From contig OZ035960.1 of NCBI GenBank assembly GCA_964034945.1, positions 29,809,487 through 29,873,486 of the forward strand: DNA of 64,000 bases, in the 5' to 3' direction. This document shows positions 1-9,121 of the stretch, piece after piece. Source of the DNA: Chrysopilus asiliformis. Lineage: Eukaryota; Arthropoda; Insecta; Diptera; Rhagionidae. A program made the position numbers and the translations under genes. Numbering within the stretch: position 1 is the first letter of the stretch; each line of letters begins with the position of its first letter. Under the pieces are notes generated by a model, which was given only the letters and a program-made list of their open reading frames with translations, was not told the DNA's origin and did not search any database.

Positions 1-204
1 AATGCAGTCAAAACAAATAACCGAGCATTTGTTTAGAATGTATAGGCAATTATATCGTCGCTTTTATCAATAGCGAATAGAAAAGGGAAAGATGGATAGT
101 CATCAGTATTGTCTTTATTTTTTTTTTCTCATAGAATATCAAAGATGGCAATATGGTTTTCTTAATGCTTATGCCACTTTTGAATATGGTATTAAAAGCC
201 CTTG

Positions 205-1465
205 TTAATTTTTACTTTCTTCTACGGAGTATAATAAAGTATTGTATTCATGAAAAATTTCGACCTCTTAATTTTGCCTAAAAAACATTTCCCGATCACT
301 CCTGAGTCGATTGGAGTCATATTAAAAAAATGTCTTTCTGTCTGTCAGTCTGTCAGTCTGTCAGTCTGTCAGTCTGTCAGTCTGTCAGTCTGTCAGTCTG
401 TCAGTCTGTCAGTCTGTCAGTCTGTCAGTCTGTCAGTCTGTCAGTCTGTCAGTCTGTCAGTCTGTCAGTCTGTCAGTCTGTCAGTCTGTCAGTCTGTCAG
501 TCTGTCAGTCTGTCAGTCTGTCAGTCTGTCAGTCTGTCAGTCTGTCAGTCTGTCAGTCTGTCAGTCTGTCTGTCAGTCTGTCTGTCAGTCTGTCTGTCAG
601 TCTGTCAGTCTGTCTGTCAGTCTGTCTGTCAGTCTGTCAGTCTGTCAGTCTGTCAGTCTGTCAGTCTGTCTGTCAGTCTGTCTGTCAGTCTGTCTGTCAG
701 TCTGTCTGTCAGTCTGTGTACAAGATTTCTCAAAAACTAATAGAGCTAGCGCCATGAAATTTTATAGGCATGTTGGGTCCTGAAATGGGACGATCCTATC
801 AACTTTTGGTGGAAATCCGTTAACCGGAAGTATCCAAAATGGCGGTTTTTCAAAAATCGCAATTTCGTTTTTCTCGATTTACTCCCAAACTACACGTTTT
901 TTAGTGGCCTTAAGTATGATAAAACTTGGAGAAAATAAAATTTCCCACGCTTTTGTCTTTAGCTATAACTCGATATCTTAACTTGTTATCGAGATAAACC
1001 GTTATTTCCAAAAAAAAAAAAAAACAGTTTTTTGCGATTATCTCGAAAACTAACGGGTTTTTGCTGACTGAATGTATGAAGTGAATTAATGAGAATGGCA
1101 TTCTGCACAATTTTGTTTTTTACCGTTATCCGTTATCTTTTACCGTTATTGAGATATTTTCATTAATATGTAAAAAATCATATGTTTGCGAATAATTTGC
1201 AAACTAACGGTTTTTCGACAAATCAGTTAAAAGAATAATTAAAGATGTTAACATTTTCTACATTTTTGCCATTTACCGTAAATTGATATCTTTTACAGTT
1301 CTCAAGTTATCTCAAATTTTGTACGTTTTTGATATTTTTGAATAAACCAAGAATTTATTGGGAGGTCGTCTTAGGTTGACAACGCGACAGGGCTCTAGCG
1401 TAAATTGCGTAGGGTCGTAGATTTTGTAGAAGAAAGTTTTGTGTTGACCACAACTGATATTTTAT
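205..1465 (+). repeat. interspersed element with internal CTGTCAGT array, copy 1
   Basis: This is nearly end-to-end homologous to the reverse complement of 58690-59690 and partly to 22540-23712 and 19545-19915. Order: TTTACTTTCTT terminus, a short leader, the 8-bp tandem array, a conserved block (TGAAATTTTATAGGC, TAACCGGAAGTATCC), then runs reading TATCGAGATAAACCGTTA and TTTTACCGTTAT, ending near TTGTGTTGACCACAACTG. No coding capacity beyond stop-free repeat; probably non-autonomous, class unknown. Confidence 0.8.
338..718 (+). repeat. (CTGTCAGT)n minisatellite grading into CTGTCTGTCAGT
   Basis: About 380 bp of the 8-mer CTGTCAGT; from about 563 onward several units are the 12-mer CTGTCTGTCAGT. 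The array lacks stops in all forward frames and so creates long artificial frames (repeating SVSLSVCQ). The same array, shorter, is in the 59-kb copy (59421-59561). Confidence 0.95.
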
Positions 1466-1793
1466 CAAGTTTTACAGACGAAATCTTCATCTAGGAATCA
1501 GTTTAAGTTACTTGTTGCTAGATTTTTTATGCCCATATTTTCAGATTTTAATAAAAATGCCCTCCTTCACCCCACACAAACGAATTTTTTAAATTTTAAA
1601 TTATATTTGACCATTGGCCCTTGGCAATTGTAGCTTTTCGTATGTTTCCCACTGTGTATTGTTTTAGAAGTCACAAAATTCGAAATTTGAAATTTATACC
1701 CAAAGATTCTGGGAGGTCAAAACCAGTTTCTCTAAAAATTGGATTTTCAGGAATTTTTAAAACTTATACTAATTTATTTTTTTGTGTTTTCAG

Positions 1794-4700
1794 GCAAAAC
1801 TGTAATTTTATATCCCGAAAACATGCAACCTTACTCTGAGTACTACAAGGGAAAAATCTTAGAGTACAAAATACTAAAACAACCATCATTTGGTTACATT
1901 ATTTCTGGCAAGTCGAAGGTAAACCGTTTCACCCAAAAGCAATTGGATTCTGGTGTAGTACAATATGTGCACAATGGCAGTGAAAATAGTAGCGATAGCT
2001 TCACTCTAATGGCAATAGCAAGGAATAAGGAGAGCATCCCATTTGATATGAGAATTAGTGTGACTCCAGTAAATGATGAAGTTCCGGTAATTGTTACAAA
2101 CACAGGATTACAATTATGGAACGGTGGCCAATCAGTTATTAAAAATACCGATATAAGTAATGTTTTTAAAATTGTTTTTTTTTGGAAATTGTTTGATAAA
2201 TTAAATTTCAGTGGCACAAGATTATGATTCGCCATCAGATAATTTAACATATTACGTGAGTCACATGTATGGAGGATATTTAGCACAAAAGGATAATTTG
2301 AATCAAAAGCTGGATCAGTTCACTCAACATCAAATTGACAGTGAAGAGATTTACTTTATCCACGATTTAGATTCCAAACGCAATGAATTGTCGTTTATCG
2401 TCACTGATGGCTTATTCAATACGACTGAGCAAACACTTGTTATAACCGCAAATCCTGTCACTCTCGAAGCGGTTAATAATGAGAATTTGCATGTGTTTCC
2501 AATGACAAGGAAACAAATTCTGCCCGAGCAATTGCACTACAAGTGTTCAGATGAAACACGTGACGTTAGATATATTATATCGGAACCACCTCAGTTGGGA
2601 AGGATTTTGTATGAATATACAGAGACGGGAATGACTAAGGAGGTGTTAGAATTCGATCAGGATGATATTGTGAACGGCCGTATCCTTTATGAACACACAA
2701 CGGCAATGCAGGAATTAAAAACTAACGACACCTTTGTGTTTGATGTGACGACAGATAAAGCTAGCCGATTATTCGATCAGAAGTTTAACATTGAGATATC
2801 GGTATCGTCTGGTGGGTTACTAAGATTCCTGCCAGTATCTAAAATTCAGTTGGATGAAGGTGGCTCGGCAGCGATTAAATTGGACTTTTCTAAGATTCTG
2901 GAATATCTGAAGACTCGAGCTGGAATGATTGCACCAGAGCTTTATATTGAATCTTTTAAACCAGCACATGGGATTATAGAATTGCAAAATTCAAATCGCG
3001 ATACAAGTAAACTCACCCCAGATGATTTCACCTCGCAGAGAGTTTATTATACACACGATCACTCTGATACGCTGGAGGATAAAATTTTAATGTCGGTGTT
3101 TTTGCTACCAGGGTAAGTTCTCGGAGAGAAAAATCATTTGTTAACTCAACTACGTTTCGTGATTAACCAACAATACAATGATTATGGTCAAATTAATTAA
3201 GACGGGGTTAGATCAACTATGCAGCGTAATTAAATCAACTAACGATTCATTGTTGATTAAATTTTGTTAGAAATCATGAAAATTGTTGATTTTAACACAA
3301 ACGTAGTTAATTTAACTACGGAATCGTGATAAATTTGATCACTAACGTATTAAATAGTAAAGCCGTATTAAATCAATCCGTCCGCAAAAAAAATGATTCA
3401 GTGGTTAAATACAAACAGTATAATTGCTCTGGATGATTGAGCAATTTTTTGTCTTCCCATATAATTCTCATGTGGTTTTGGCAATCAGGGTGCAAGTACT
3501 AAAATCGAGTTGTTACGCGGCACACCCGAGTTGGCAAGCAGTTCGCAGAGACGTCCACAACAAACAAAGTGTTATTAATGTTTATTGATGCTTTCTATTC
3601 CCTCCCTCCCTCTAAAAATTCAAATAGAGATTAGTGTGCTTGTTCAACTAGAAATTCTAATTGATTTTTTTCCGCTAATTGACAATGAACTTGATTATTG
3701 AATCACGCAAAATAGTTGTATTAAACAATAAAAATTGTATCATTTTGAAAAAAGACAGTGTGTATTTAGTTGAATTAATCACGAACGAAGATTCGTATTT
3801 GATTTTACCAATGAATTTCTCTCCGTGTTAGATTTACGATTTATACTTTAGGGGCTGCTCATAAAATACGTCACAGTTCATGGGAAGAGGGGAATATGGG
3901 CGAGGGTAGTCTGCAGCAGCAGTGTGATCCATCTCCATACAAAAAATCGCGAATATGTAGTGAGACTAGGGATAAAGAGGGCCCGAAAAAAATTCGCCTA
4001 AAATTCTTTTGACGTATTTTATGGATAGTCCTTAAAGGTTTTTTCGTGTTTTCCCTAATCCGCCGTTTTTTATTTTTTTACAGGAATATATTCTTATGCA
4101 ATTTAACAGTTCCGGTTTGTGTTAATCCGATCAACGATCAGCCATACCACCTAATAACTCGATCACCTCATATGACTGTAATTGAAGGAGAAAACCGTAC
4201 AATAACAAAACATGAACTATTAACGGAAGATATTGATACTGGGCCAGAACAATTAGTTTACGATGTTATAAGTGGACCGACTTTGGGACTCTTGATGAAA
4301 TTATCAAGTGACGGTAGTCCGCAGGATCTCTTGGTTTACGCAAATCAGTTCACTCAGGCGGACGTAAATAGTGGGCGAATTGTTTTCGTTCACTATGGTA
4401 GTCCCCAATCAACTACGTTTTACTTCAAAGTATCGGATGGTGTTCACAAGCAAGTGCATGAGATCTTTAATATTCGTGTACTTCCAATATCGATCTCACC
4501 AGACGTGGAACAGGAGCCAATTCGAATTCAACAAGGAGCCAATATCGCCTTCATGGAAACTAAGCATGTCGCTATAAACACAAATGCTCAACATCATCGT
4601 TTAATGTACAATGTAACAAATTCACCGTTAAGTGGAATAATTCTTTTTAATCATCAACCGACATTAAGATTCAGTCAAATGCAATTGGAGAATAATCAAG

Positions 4701-7700
4701 TCAGTTATATGCAGACAGATATGACAAAGTCGAATGACACTTTTCAGGTACGTTTTTATCTATTTAAAAGCTTTTATTTAGCTCGCTATCTTGTTTGTTT
4801 GTCTGTTTGTCAGATCAAATCTTGCAACCCAATTTTGACCCACTTCCACTTGTCCGATTGACTTGAAATTTTGCACACTTATATAAGTCCGATGACAATA
4901 CAATATTTTCACTACTTCGTCCTTATAAGGATAACGGAAGGTCCTGTAAGGATAACGTGATTATCCTTTTCTCCAAATTTTCCGGAAAAAAATCTATCCT
5001 GGGGGTTTTTGGCGTCGCTGAATCCGAATCTGTCATTAAAAAGTCAGTAAGGATAACGGAAGGTCCTGTAAGGATAACGTGATTATCCTTTTCTCCAAAT
5101 TTTCCGGAAAAAAAATCTATCCTGGGGGTTTTTGGGGTCGCTGAATCCGAATCTGTCATTAAAAAGTCTGTAAGTATAACGGAAGGTCCTGTAAGGATAA
5201 CGTGATTATCCTTTTCTCCAAATTTTCCGGAAAAAAATCTATTCTGGGGGTTTTTGGGGTCGCTGAATCCGAATCTGTCATTAAAAAGTCTGTAAGGATA
5301 ACGGAAGGTCCTGTAAGGATAACGTGATTATCCTTTTCTCCAAATTTTCCGGAAAAAAATCTATTCTGGGGTTTTTGGGGTCGCTGAATCCGAATCTGTC
5401 ATCAAAAACTCTGTAAGGATAACGGAAGGTCCTGTAAGGATAACGTGATTATCCTTTTCTCCAAATTTTCCGGAAAAAAATCTATCCTGGGGGTTTTTGG
5501 GGTCGCTGAATCCGAATCTGTCATTAAAAAGTCTGTAAGGATAACGGAAGGTCCTGTAAGGATAACGTGATTATCCTTTTCTCCAAATTTTCCGGAAAAA
5601 AAATCTATTCTGGGGTTTTTGGGATCGCTGAATCCGAATCTGTCATTAAAAAGTCTGTAAGGATAACGGAATGTCCTGTAAGGATAACGTGATTATCCTT
5701 TTTCTCAATTGTTCCGGGAAAAAATATATTCTGCGGGTTTTGGGGTTCGCTGAATACGATTCTCAAGTTAAAAAGCCTGTAAGGACATCTCAAATGTAAA
5801 GCTATATATTCGAAGACTAAAAAGAACAAAATAAAAAAAAATAAAAAAAAATTTTTTTAAAAAAAGCTTTTATTAAAAAAAATGCACTAAAAAGAAAAAA
5901 ATAATTTTCTGGACGCTGTGTATCACAAATATAAAAGCTTTTAAAAAGCGAGATAAAGCATAAAACAATAAAATAAACATTTATCTCGCTTTTTAAAAGC
6001 TTTTATATTTGTGATACACAGCGTCCAGAAAATTATTTTTTTCTTTTTAGTGCATTTTTTTTAATAAAAGCTTTTTTTAAAAAATTTTTTTTTTTATATA
6101 TTAGGATTCGGTTACTATTCGTTATTCGGCCCATTTTTACTATTCGGCCGAATACCGAATAATTCCAAATATATTATTCAATGATATTTTTTTCAAAAAT
6201 CGAATACATTTTTTTAAAAGCTTTTATTGAGCTTGCTTTTTCGTTTGTTGGGCCGTTTGTCAGGGTCAAATCTTGTTATCTAATTTTAACCCACTTACAC
6301 TGATCCGATTTTGAACACATGCGTAACTCCGGTGAGAATACAATATTTTCATTACTTCACCTTTGTAAGGAAAACGGAAGGCCCTATAAGGATAATGTGG
6401 TTATCCTTTTTCGGGCACATTTCTAAAGGTGCCGCTCCACATGAGAGTAAATGCCGGCGAGAACCTCTCGATAGCAGCTACTCGCAAATGGACACGTCTT
6501 TGAGAGTCGCTCGCAGAAACTCGCAAAAACTCGCGAGCTAGTTTCTGCGAGCTGTCAAAAGTGATTCTACTCTCTAGTCGACACGCACCCACTGAACTCT
6601 CGGGTAGTACGAACGGCGTTTGAATTTCGCTAGTAGCTCTCGAGAACTCGCCAAAGCAAGATGTCAAAAAAATCAAGATATTGGTCTTGAAAAGACAAAA
6701 GTCGCCGAAATTAACTCTCAAATGGACAACCTCCTGCGAGTAACTCTCGAGAGTTTTTGATAGTTACTCGCGTATTTACTCTCATGTGGAGCGGCATTAA
6801 GGTGCTGTGTTAAGACACAGACCAATTTCAAAATAGCCTGATAAGTGGTGGAGTAAGAGGAGGAGGTGAAGTGAGACCGAAGCTTAGTTTTTCCCCTTAT
6901 TTTATTATTTTGCGTAAAAACTACCGAGCCTACCGGTTTGAATTTTGGCACAGATATTCATCGAGGGTGTAGCTCTACCACACGCCCATTGAAAAGTAGT
7001 CTTGAAGGTGAGACAGTAAAGGGAGGATCCGAGAGAATCCGATGCTTAGTTTTTCTTCCGTGTTACTCTTTCTCGGGAAAACTACCGAGCCGATTGGCAT
7101 GAAATACGGCATAAGTTTAAGGAGAACATGAACTGACAGCTCCTTTCGTTGTTCCGACCATCCTGAACTGTGCTTCGGCATTATAGGGTCTTCCCCTAAG
7201 CTCTGGCTGAAACTATAAAAAAAAATGCTCGCCGGAAGTCCATTTCTAACATACACTCTTCGAAAAGTAGCTTGAGAAGTGGGGGAGTAAAGTGAATCCG
7301 AATGCGAATGCTGGAATTTATTGCCTTTTTGATATTTTGGAAAACAATTTTCCGAAAAGAAAAAACTTTAAAGAAAAGCACGCAGGCTATCTAATTTATA
7401 ACCAAGTGAATTTAGTTTTCCTAGGTTTTCTTCTACTCACGCTTTTAGCCGGGCGAAGTCGGGTTCAAATACTAAATTAAACAAAAATAAGAAAATAGAA
7501 AAAATCGCATTGGATTACATATATAATTACATATATAGGTCCAGTGTAATCCGATTTTGATTAGAATTTAATCCAAGATTTTTTGCCGTGTATACAAAAT
7601 TCTGTGATCCGGCAATGATGCACCACATTATAGCTTTCCGTATTTCTTTATAACAAAATTAATGATAATTTTCCTTCTTAAATTATAGATACATGCCTAC

Positions 7701-8717
7701 ATTGTGGACACTAACTATGGTACATCGATTGATGTTCGTGTTATTGTTGAACCATTTATAAAAATCAATGCGATATCAATAACAGCCGGCGATAAAATCA
7801 GATTAACTTCAGCATTTGTATTCGACAATCCAATGCTAGTAAAATTAAATAAATACAATCCAAAAATCACAATATCTCGTCTTCCACGACGTGGACGAAT
7901 CAGGAAAATTATCCGAAATTCAGGCGAATCAGAAAATCTTAATGATCGTGATATAACGTCGTTCACGTATAAGGAATTAAAAAGTGGAGTCGTTTATTAT
8001 GTTTCCAATGACCTCAACAAGGACGATGATGTTTCAGTCCGGGATTCATTCGAGTATTTTTTATCGATAAAAACTGTTCAGCCTGCCCAAGGCTATGTTC
8101 CAATTGAAATTCATACTTTCAATGAAAAGCTATTGGACGGTTATAACGGCTCGAATGATGTTAGAAAGGAAGTAGCTGAAATCTTGCCACTCAACTATAT
8201 TGTACTCATATGTGTGCTAGTAGGACTCGCCATTCTCATTTTGATTATTTTGCTGATCATAAAAGTGAGGCACAGTAGATTGAGTAAATGTGACATCGAT
8301 AAGGATTTACCACCGCCATTGCCTCGACCGCCAGATTTTATGACACTAAACAACAATCGAATGTACGCTCCATCCTCGGAAAATGAATCCTTTCCAGTTA
8401 CCGCTGCCTCAACGCCATTGCCAGGACTAAGCAATATACCACATTGCAAGGTGATTCCAATTGGCGGTCTGGACACTGCCGATATGCAGAATTCCGATGC
8501 TGAGGAGGACGAAGACATGACTGACGAAATGGCTGAGGCTCAACGGATGACTTCAGGGACAGGGCGTGGCGGGGACCCATATAATCCGTATTGCCTTGAA
8601 AATGACGATTGGAGCTCGTCCTGCGATATGGCGAATGAACTGGGATATTCGACAGTTTCACAGTCACAGCAACAAAGCACCAATCCGCTATTACGAAGAA
8701 ATCAATACTGGGTTTAA
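1794..8717 (+). CDS. kon: kon-tiki/perdido-like CSPG4 (NG2) family transmembrane proteoglycan core protein, 3' part
   Basis: Four exons: 1794-2156, 2212-3112, 4084-4747, 7689-8717. All junctions are GT-AG and in phase; they encode 984 residues plus stop, and the first exon opens in mid-codon, so the 5' exons lie before the window. Seen: about seven CSPG-type repeats of roughly 110 residues with the hallmark D-x-D...L-x-Y stretches (AQDYDSPSDNLTYY; LTEDIDTGPEQLVYD), one membrane helix (8193-8265), a cytoplasmic tail of about 150 residues with a proline-rich start (PPPLPRPP) and acidic patches, and the C-terminus QYWV. Known: CSPG4/NG2 ends in QYWV, which binds PDZ proteins such as GRIP1; Drosophila Kon works with Grip in myotube targeting and muscle-tendon attachment. 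Inferred: the same type I surface receptor role. The expected N-terminal laminin-G domains would be upstream. Introns 2 and 3 are almost entirely mobile-element sequence. Identity is secure to family; the symbol follows the fly gene. Confidence 0.92.
3122..3825. mobile_element. 704-bp MITE in kon intron 2
   Basis: Terminal inverted repeats CGGAGAGAAAAATCATTTG (left) and, read inward from the right, CGGAGAGAAATTCATTGG. No coding potential. Its left end starts only 9 bp after the exon boundary, directly behind the GTAAGT donor. No clear target duplication. Confidence 0.6.
3848..4036. mobile_element. 189-bp MITE with CATAAAATACGTCA termini
   Basis: Ends: TTTAGGGGCTGCTCATAAAA and, from the right, TTTAAGGACTATCCATAAAA, both followed by TACGTCA. 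It belongs to a widespread insect MITE type opening GGGGCTGTCCATAAA (from memory). A half-element with the same end lies at about 36966. Together with 3122-3825 it makes up 893 of the 971 bp of this intron. Confidence 0.6.
4915..5780 (+). repeat. 122-bp tandem satellite array, about 7 units
   Basis: Each unit carries GGATAACGGAAGGTCCTGTA, GATTATCC, TTTTCCGGAAAAAAA, GGGGTCGCTGAATCC, TCTGTCATTAAAAAG. Units differ by single bases; the last is most diverged. Long minus-strand frames here are repeat artefacts. Confidence 0.9.
5846..6093. repeat. long inverted repeat (foldback hairpin)
   Basis: The left arm includes GCACTAAAAAGAAAAAAATA, TCTGGACGCTGTGTATCAC and AAAAGCGAGATAAA; the right arm is its complement. 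The AGCTTTTAAAAAGCGAGATAAA region echoes the element's own 5' end (TTTATTTAGCTCGC), so the hairpin may derive from its termini. Confidence 0.85.
6195..6415 (+). mobile_element. diverged partial copy of the satellite-foldback element
   Basis: Begins TTTTAAAAGCTTTTATTGAG, follows the same leader (CGTTTGTTGGGCCGTTTGTC) and one satellite unit start (AAGGAAAACGGAAGGCCCTA), then stops. It is clearly older than the two long copies. Confidence 0.6.
6427..6797. mobile_element. GTGCCGCTCCACATGAGAG MITE, copy 1
   Basis: Terminal inverted repeats GTGCCGCTCCACATGAGAG; TAA on both sides (6424-6426, 6798-6800), a PIF/Harbinger-type 3-bp target. Subterminal CTCTCGAGAG palindromes. Other copies: 11188-11560, 37253-38056, 63759 to window end. 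Confidence 0.75.
6830..7490 (+). repeat. Helitron-like family D repeat, kon intron 3
   Basis: Three sub-blocks, each with a form of CCGATTGGCATGAAATTTGG, GGTGAAGTGAGACCGA and a GTAGCTTGAGAAGTGGGGGAG-like stretch, ending TTTTAGCCGGGCGAAGTCGG. It shares these with 32040-32545 and, inverted, 13742-14050. Non-coding. Confidence 0.5.
7500..7597. mobile_element. short MITE remnant with AAGATTTTTTGCCGTG end
   Basis: The right half (TTGATTAGAATTTAATCC, AAGATTTTTTGCCGTGTA) matches the right end of the intact element at 56056-56164; the left terminus is not preserved. Confidence 0.45.
7689..8717 (+). CDS. kon: kon last exon: final CSPG repeat, transmembrane helix, cytoplasmic tail with QYWV
   Basis: The acceptor is TTATAG ending at 7688; the exon opens in phase 0 directly after the glutamine codon closing the previous exon at 4747. 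It encodes the last CSPG-like repeat, a juxtamembrane segment with an N-G-S glycosylation site, a roughly 24-residue hydrophobic helix followed by KVRH (stop-transfer), and the tail. The tail holds PPPLPRPP, a CKVIPIGG stretch, an acidic EEDEDMTDE run and the terminal QYWV before TAA at 8715-8717. The QYWV ending is what separates a CSPG4/Kon protein from other CSPG-repeat proteins. Confidence 0.92.
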   Translation: MHAYIVDTNYGTSIDVRVIVEPFIKINAISITAGDKIRLTSAFVFDNPMLVKLNKYNPKITISRLPRRGRIRKIIRNSGESENLNDRDITSFTYKELKSGVVYYVSNDLNKDDDVSVRDSFEYFLSIKTVQPAQGYVPIEIHTFNEKLLDGYNGSNDVRKEVAEILPLNYIVLICVLVGLAILILIILLIIKVRHSRLSKCDIDKDLPPPLPRPPDFMTLNNNRMYAPSSENESFPVTAASTPLPGLSNIPHCKVIPIGGLDTADMQNSDAEEDEDMTDEMAEAQRMTSGTGRGGDPYNPYCLENDDWSSSCDMANELGYSTVSQSQQQSTNPLLRRNQYWV

Positions 8718-9121
8718 TTTCGAGTGTGCAATGTATAGTTGAAAATATTTATGGCATGTGGATAAAAAAAAGACGATGATGCCCAAAAAGACAAATAGGA
8801 GGAAAAAAGGAAACATTTGAATGACTGATTAATTGTTATTCGTTTTTTACAATACTTAAAAATAATCAACTGATAGTGACTGTTGAGAATTTAATACTTT
8901 TTTTTTTAATAATAACAATAATTAATAATCATAATTTGTAAATACTTTTCACAATGCTCGGCATTCATTATGGACGGCGTAATTAATTTACTTAAGGAAG
9001 ACTATTTAAACAATTTCGAATAGATCGCTCGTGTGATGTGCTGTTGCTTTCGAATTAAATACATTTAAGGTAAACCATTTATCCATAAGATTTTTTGCAA
9101 AATAAACAGCAAATTGCAAAT
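8718..9121. promoter_or_regulatory. convergent 3' UTR interval between kon and the TNF receptor gene
   Basis: This 404-bp interval separates the kon stop from the opposing receptor stop (9122-9124). On the plus strand ATTAAA lies at 9054-9059 and AATAAA at 9101-9106; the second is only 16 bp from the opposing stop, so if used the kon transcript would run into the receptor's last coding exon. No strong AATAAA is seen for the minus-strand gene. No mobile element is seen here. Confidence 0.5.

Larger units (their letters stand above)
1..1793 (+). other. kon: 5' flanking kon intron (partial)
   Basis: This lies upstream of the acceptor at 1793 (TTTGTGTTTTCAG). Nothing coding is seen. It holds one long interspersed repeat (about 205-1465); 1610-1650 resembles the AATTGTAGCTTTT terminus shared by the INE-1-like repeats of this window. 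The remaining sequence is AT-rich and unrecognised. Confidence 0.6.
4760..6095 (+). mobile_element. satellite-foldback element, copy 1 (kon intron 3)
   Basis: Opens TTTAAAAGCTTTTATTTAGC, then a unique leader, then about seven tandem units of roughly 122 bp (4915-5780), then a long inverted repeat (about 5846-6093, arms near 115 nt, loop about 20 nt). It matches 15776-17105 with only a few differences, including shared private variants (GTAAGTATAACGG in the third unit). Each unit contains AAGGATAA-CGTGA-TTATCCTT, itself a small hairpin. No coding sequence. It starts about 12 bp behind the kon donor GTACGT at 4748. Confidence 0.75.

Noticed and set aside
330..720. CRISPR-like array
   Set aside because: Head-to-tail 8-bp repeat with no spacers in a eukaryotic intron.
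250..783. 177-codon open frame over the CTGTCAGT array
   Set aside because: An 8-bp repeat without stops is open in all frames; the peptide is a repeat of SVSLSVCQ and the same happens in the 59-kb copy.
4923..5829. Minus-strand frames in the 122-bp array (and at 15935-16841)
   Set aside because: Identical peptides come from satellite units and disappear with single unit variants; no domain, start context or splice support.
7455..7480. tRNA B-box-like GGGTTCAAATAC
   Set aside because: No cloverleaf or A box in correct spacing; the motif is part of a dispersed Helitron-like repeat end.
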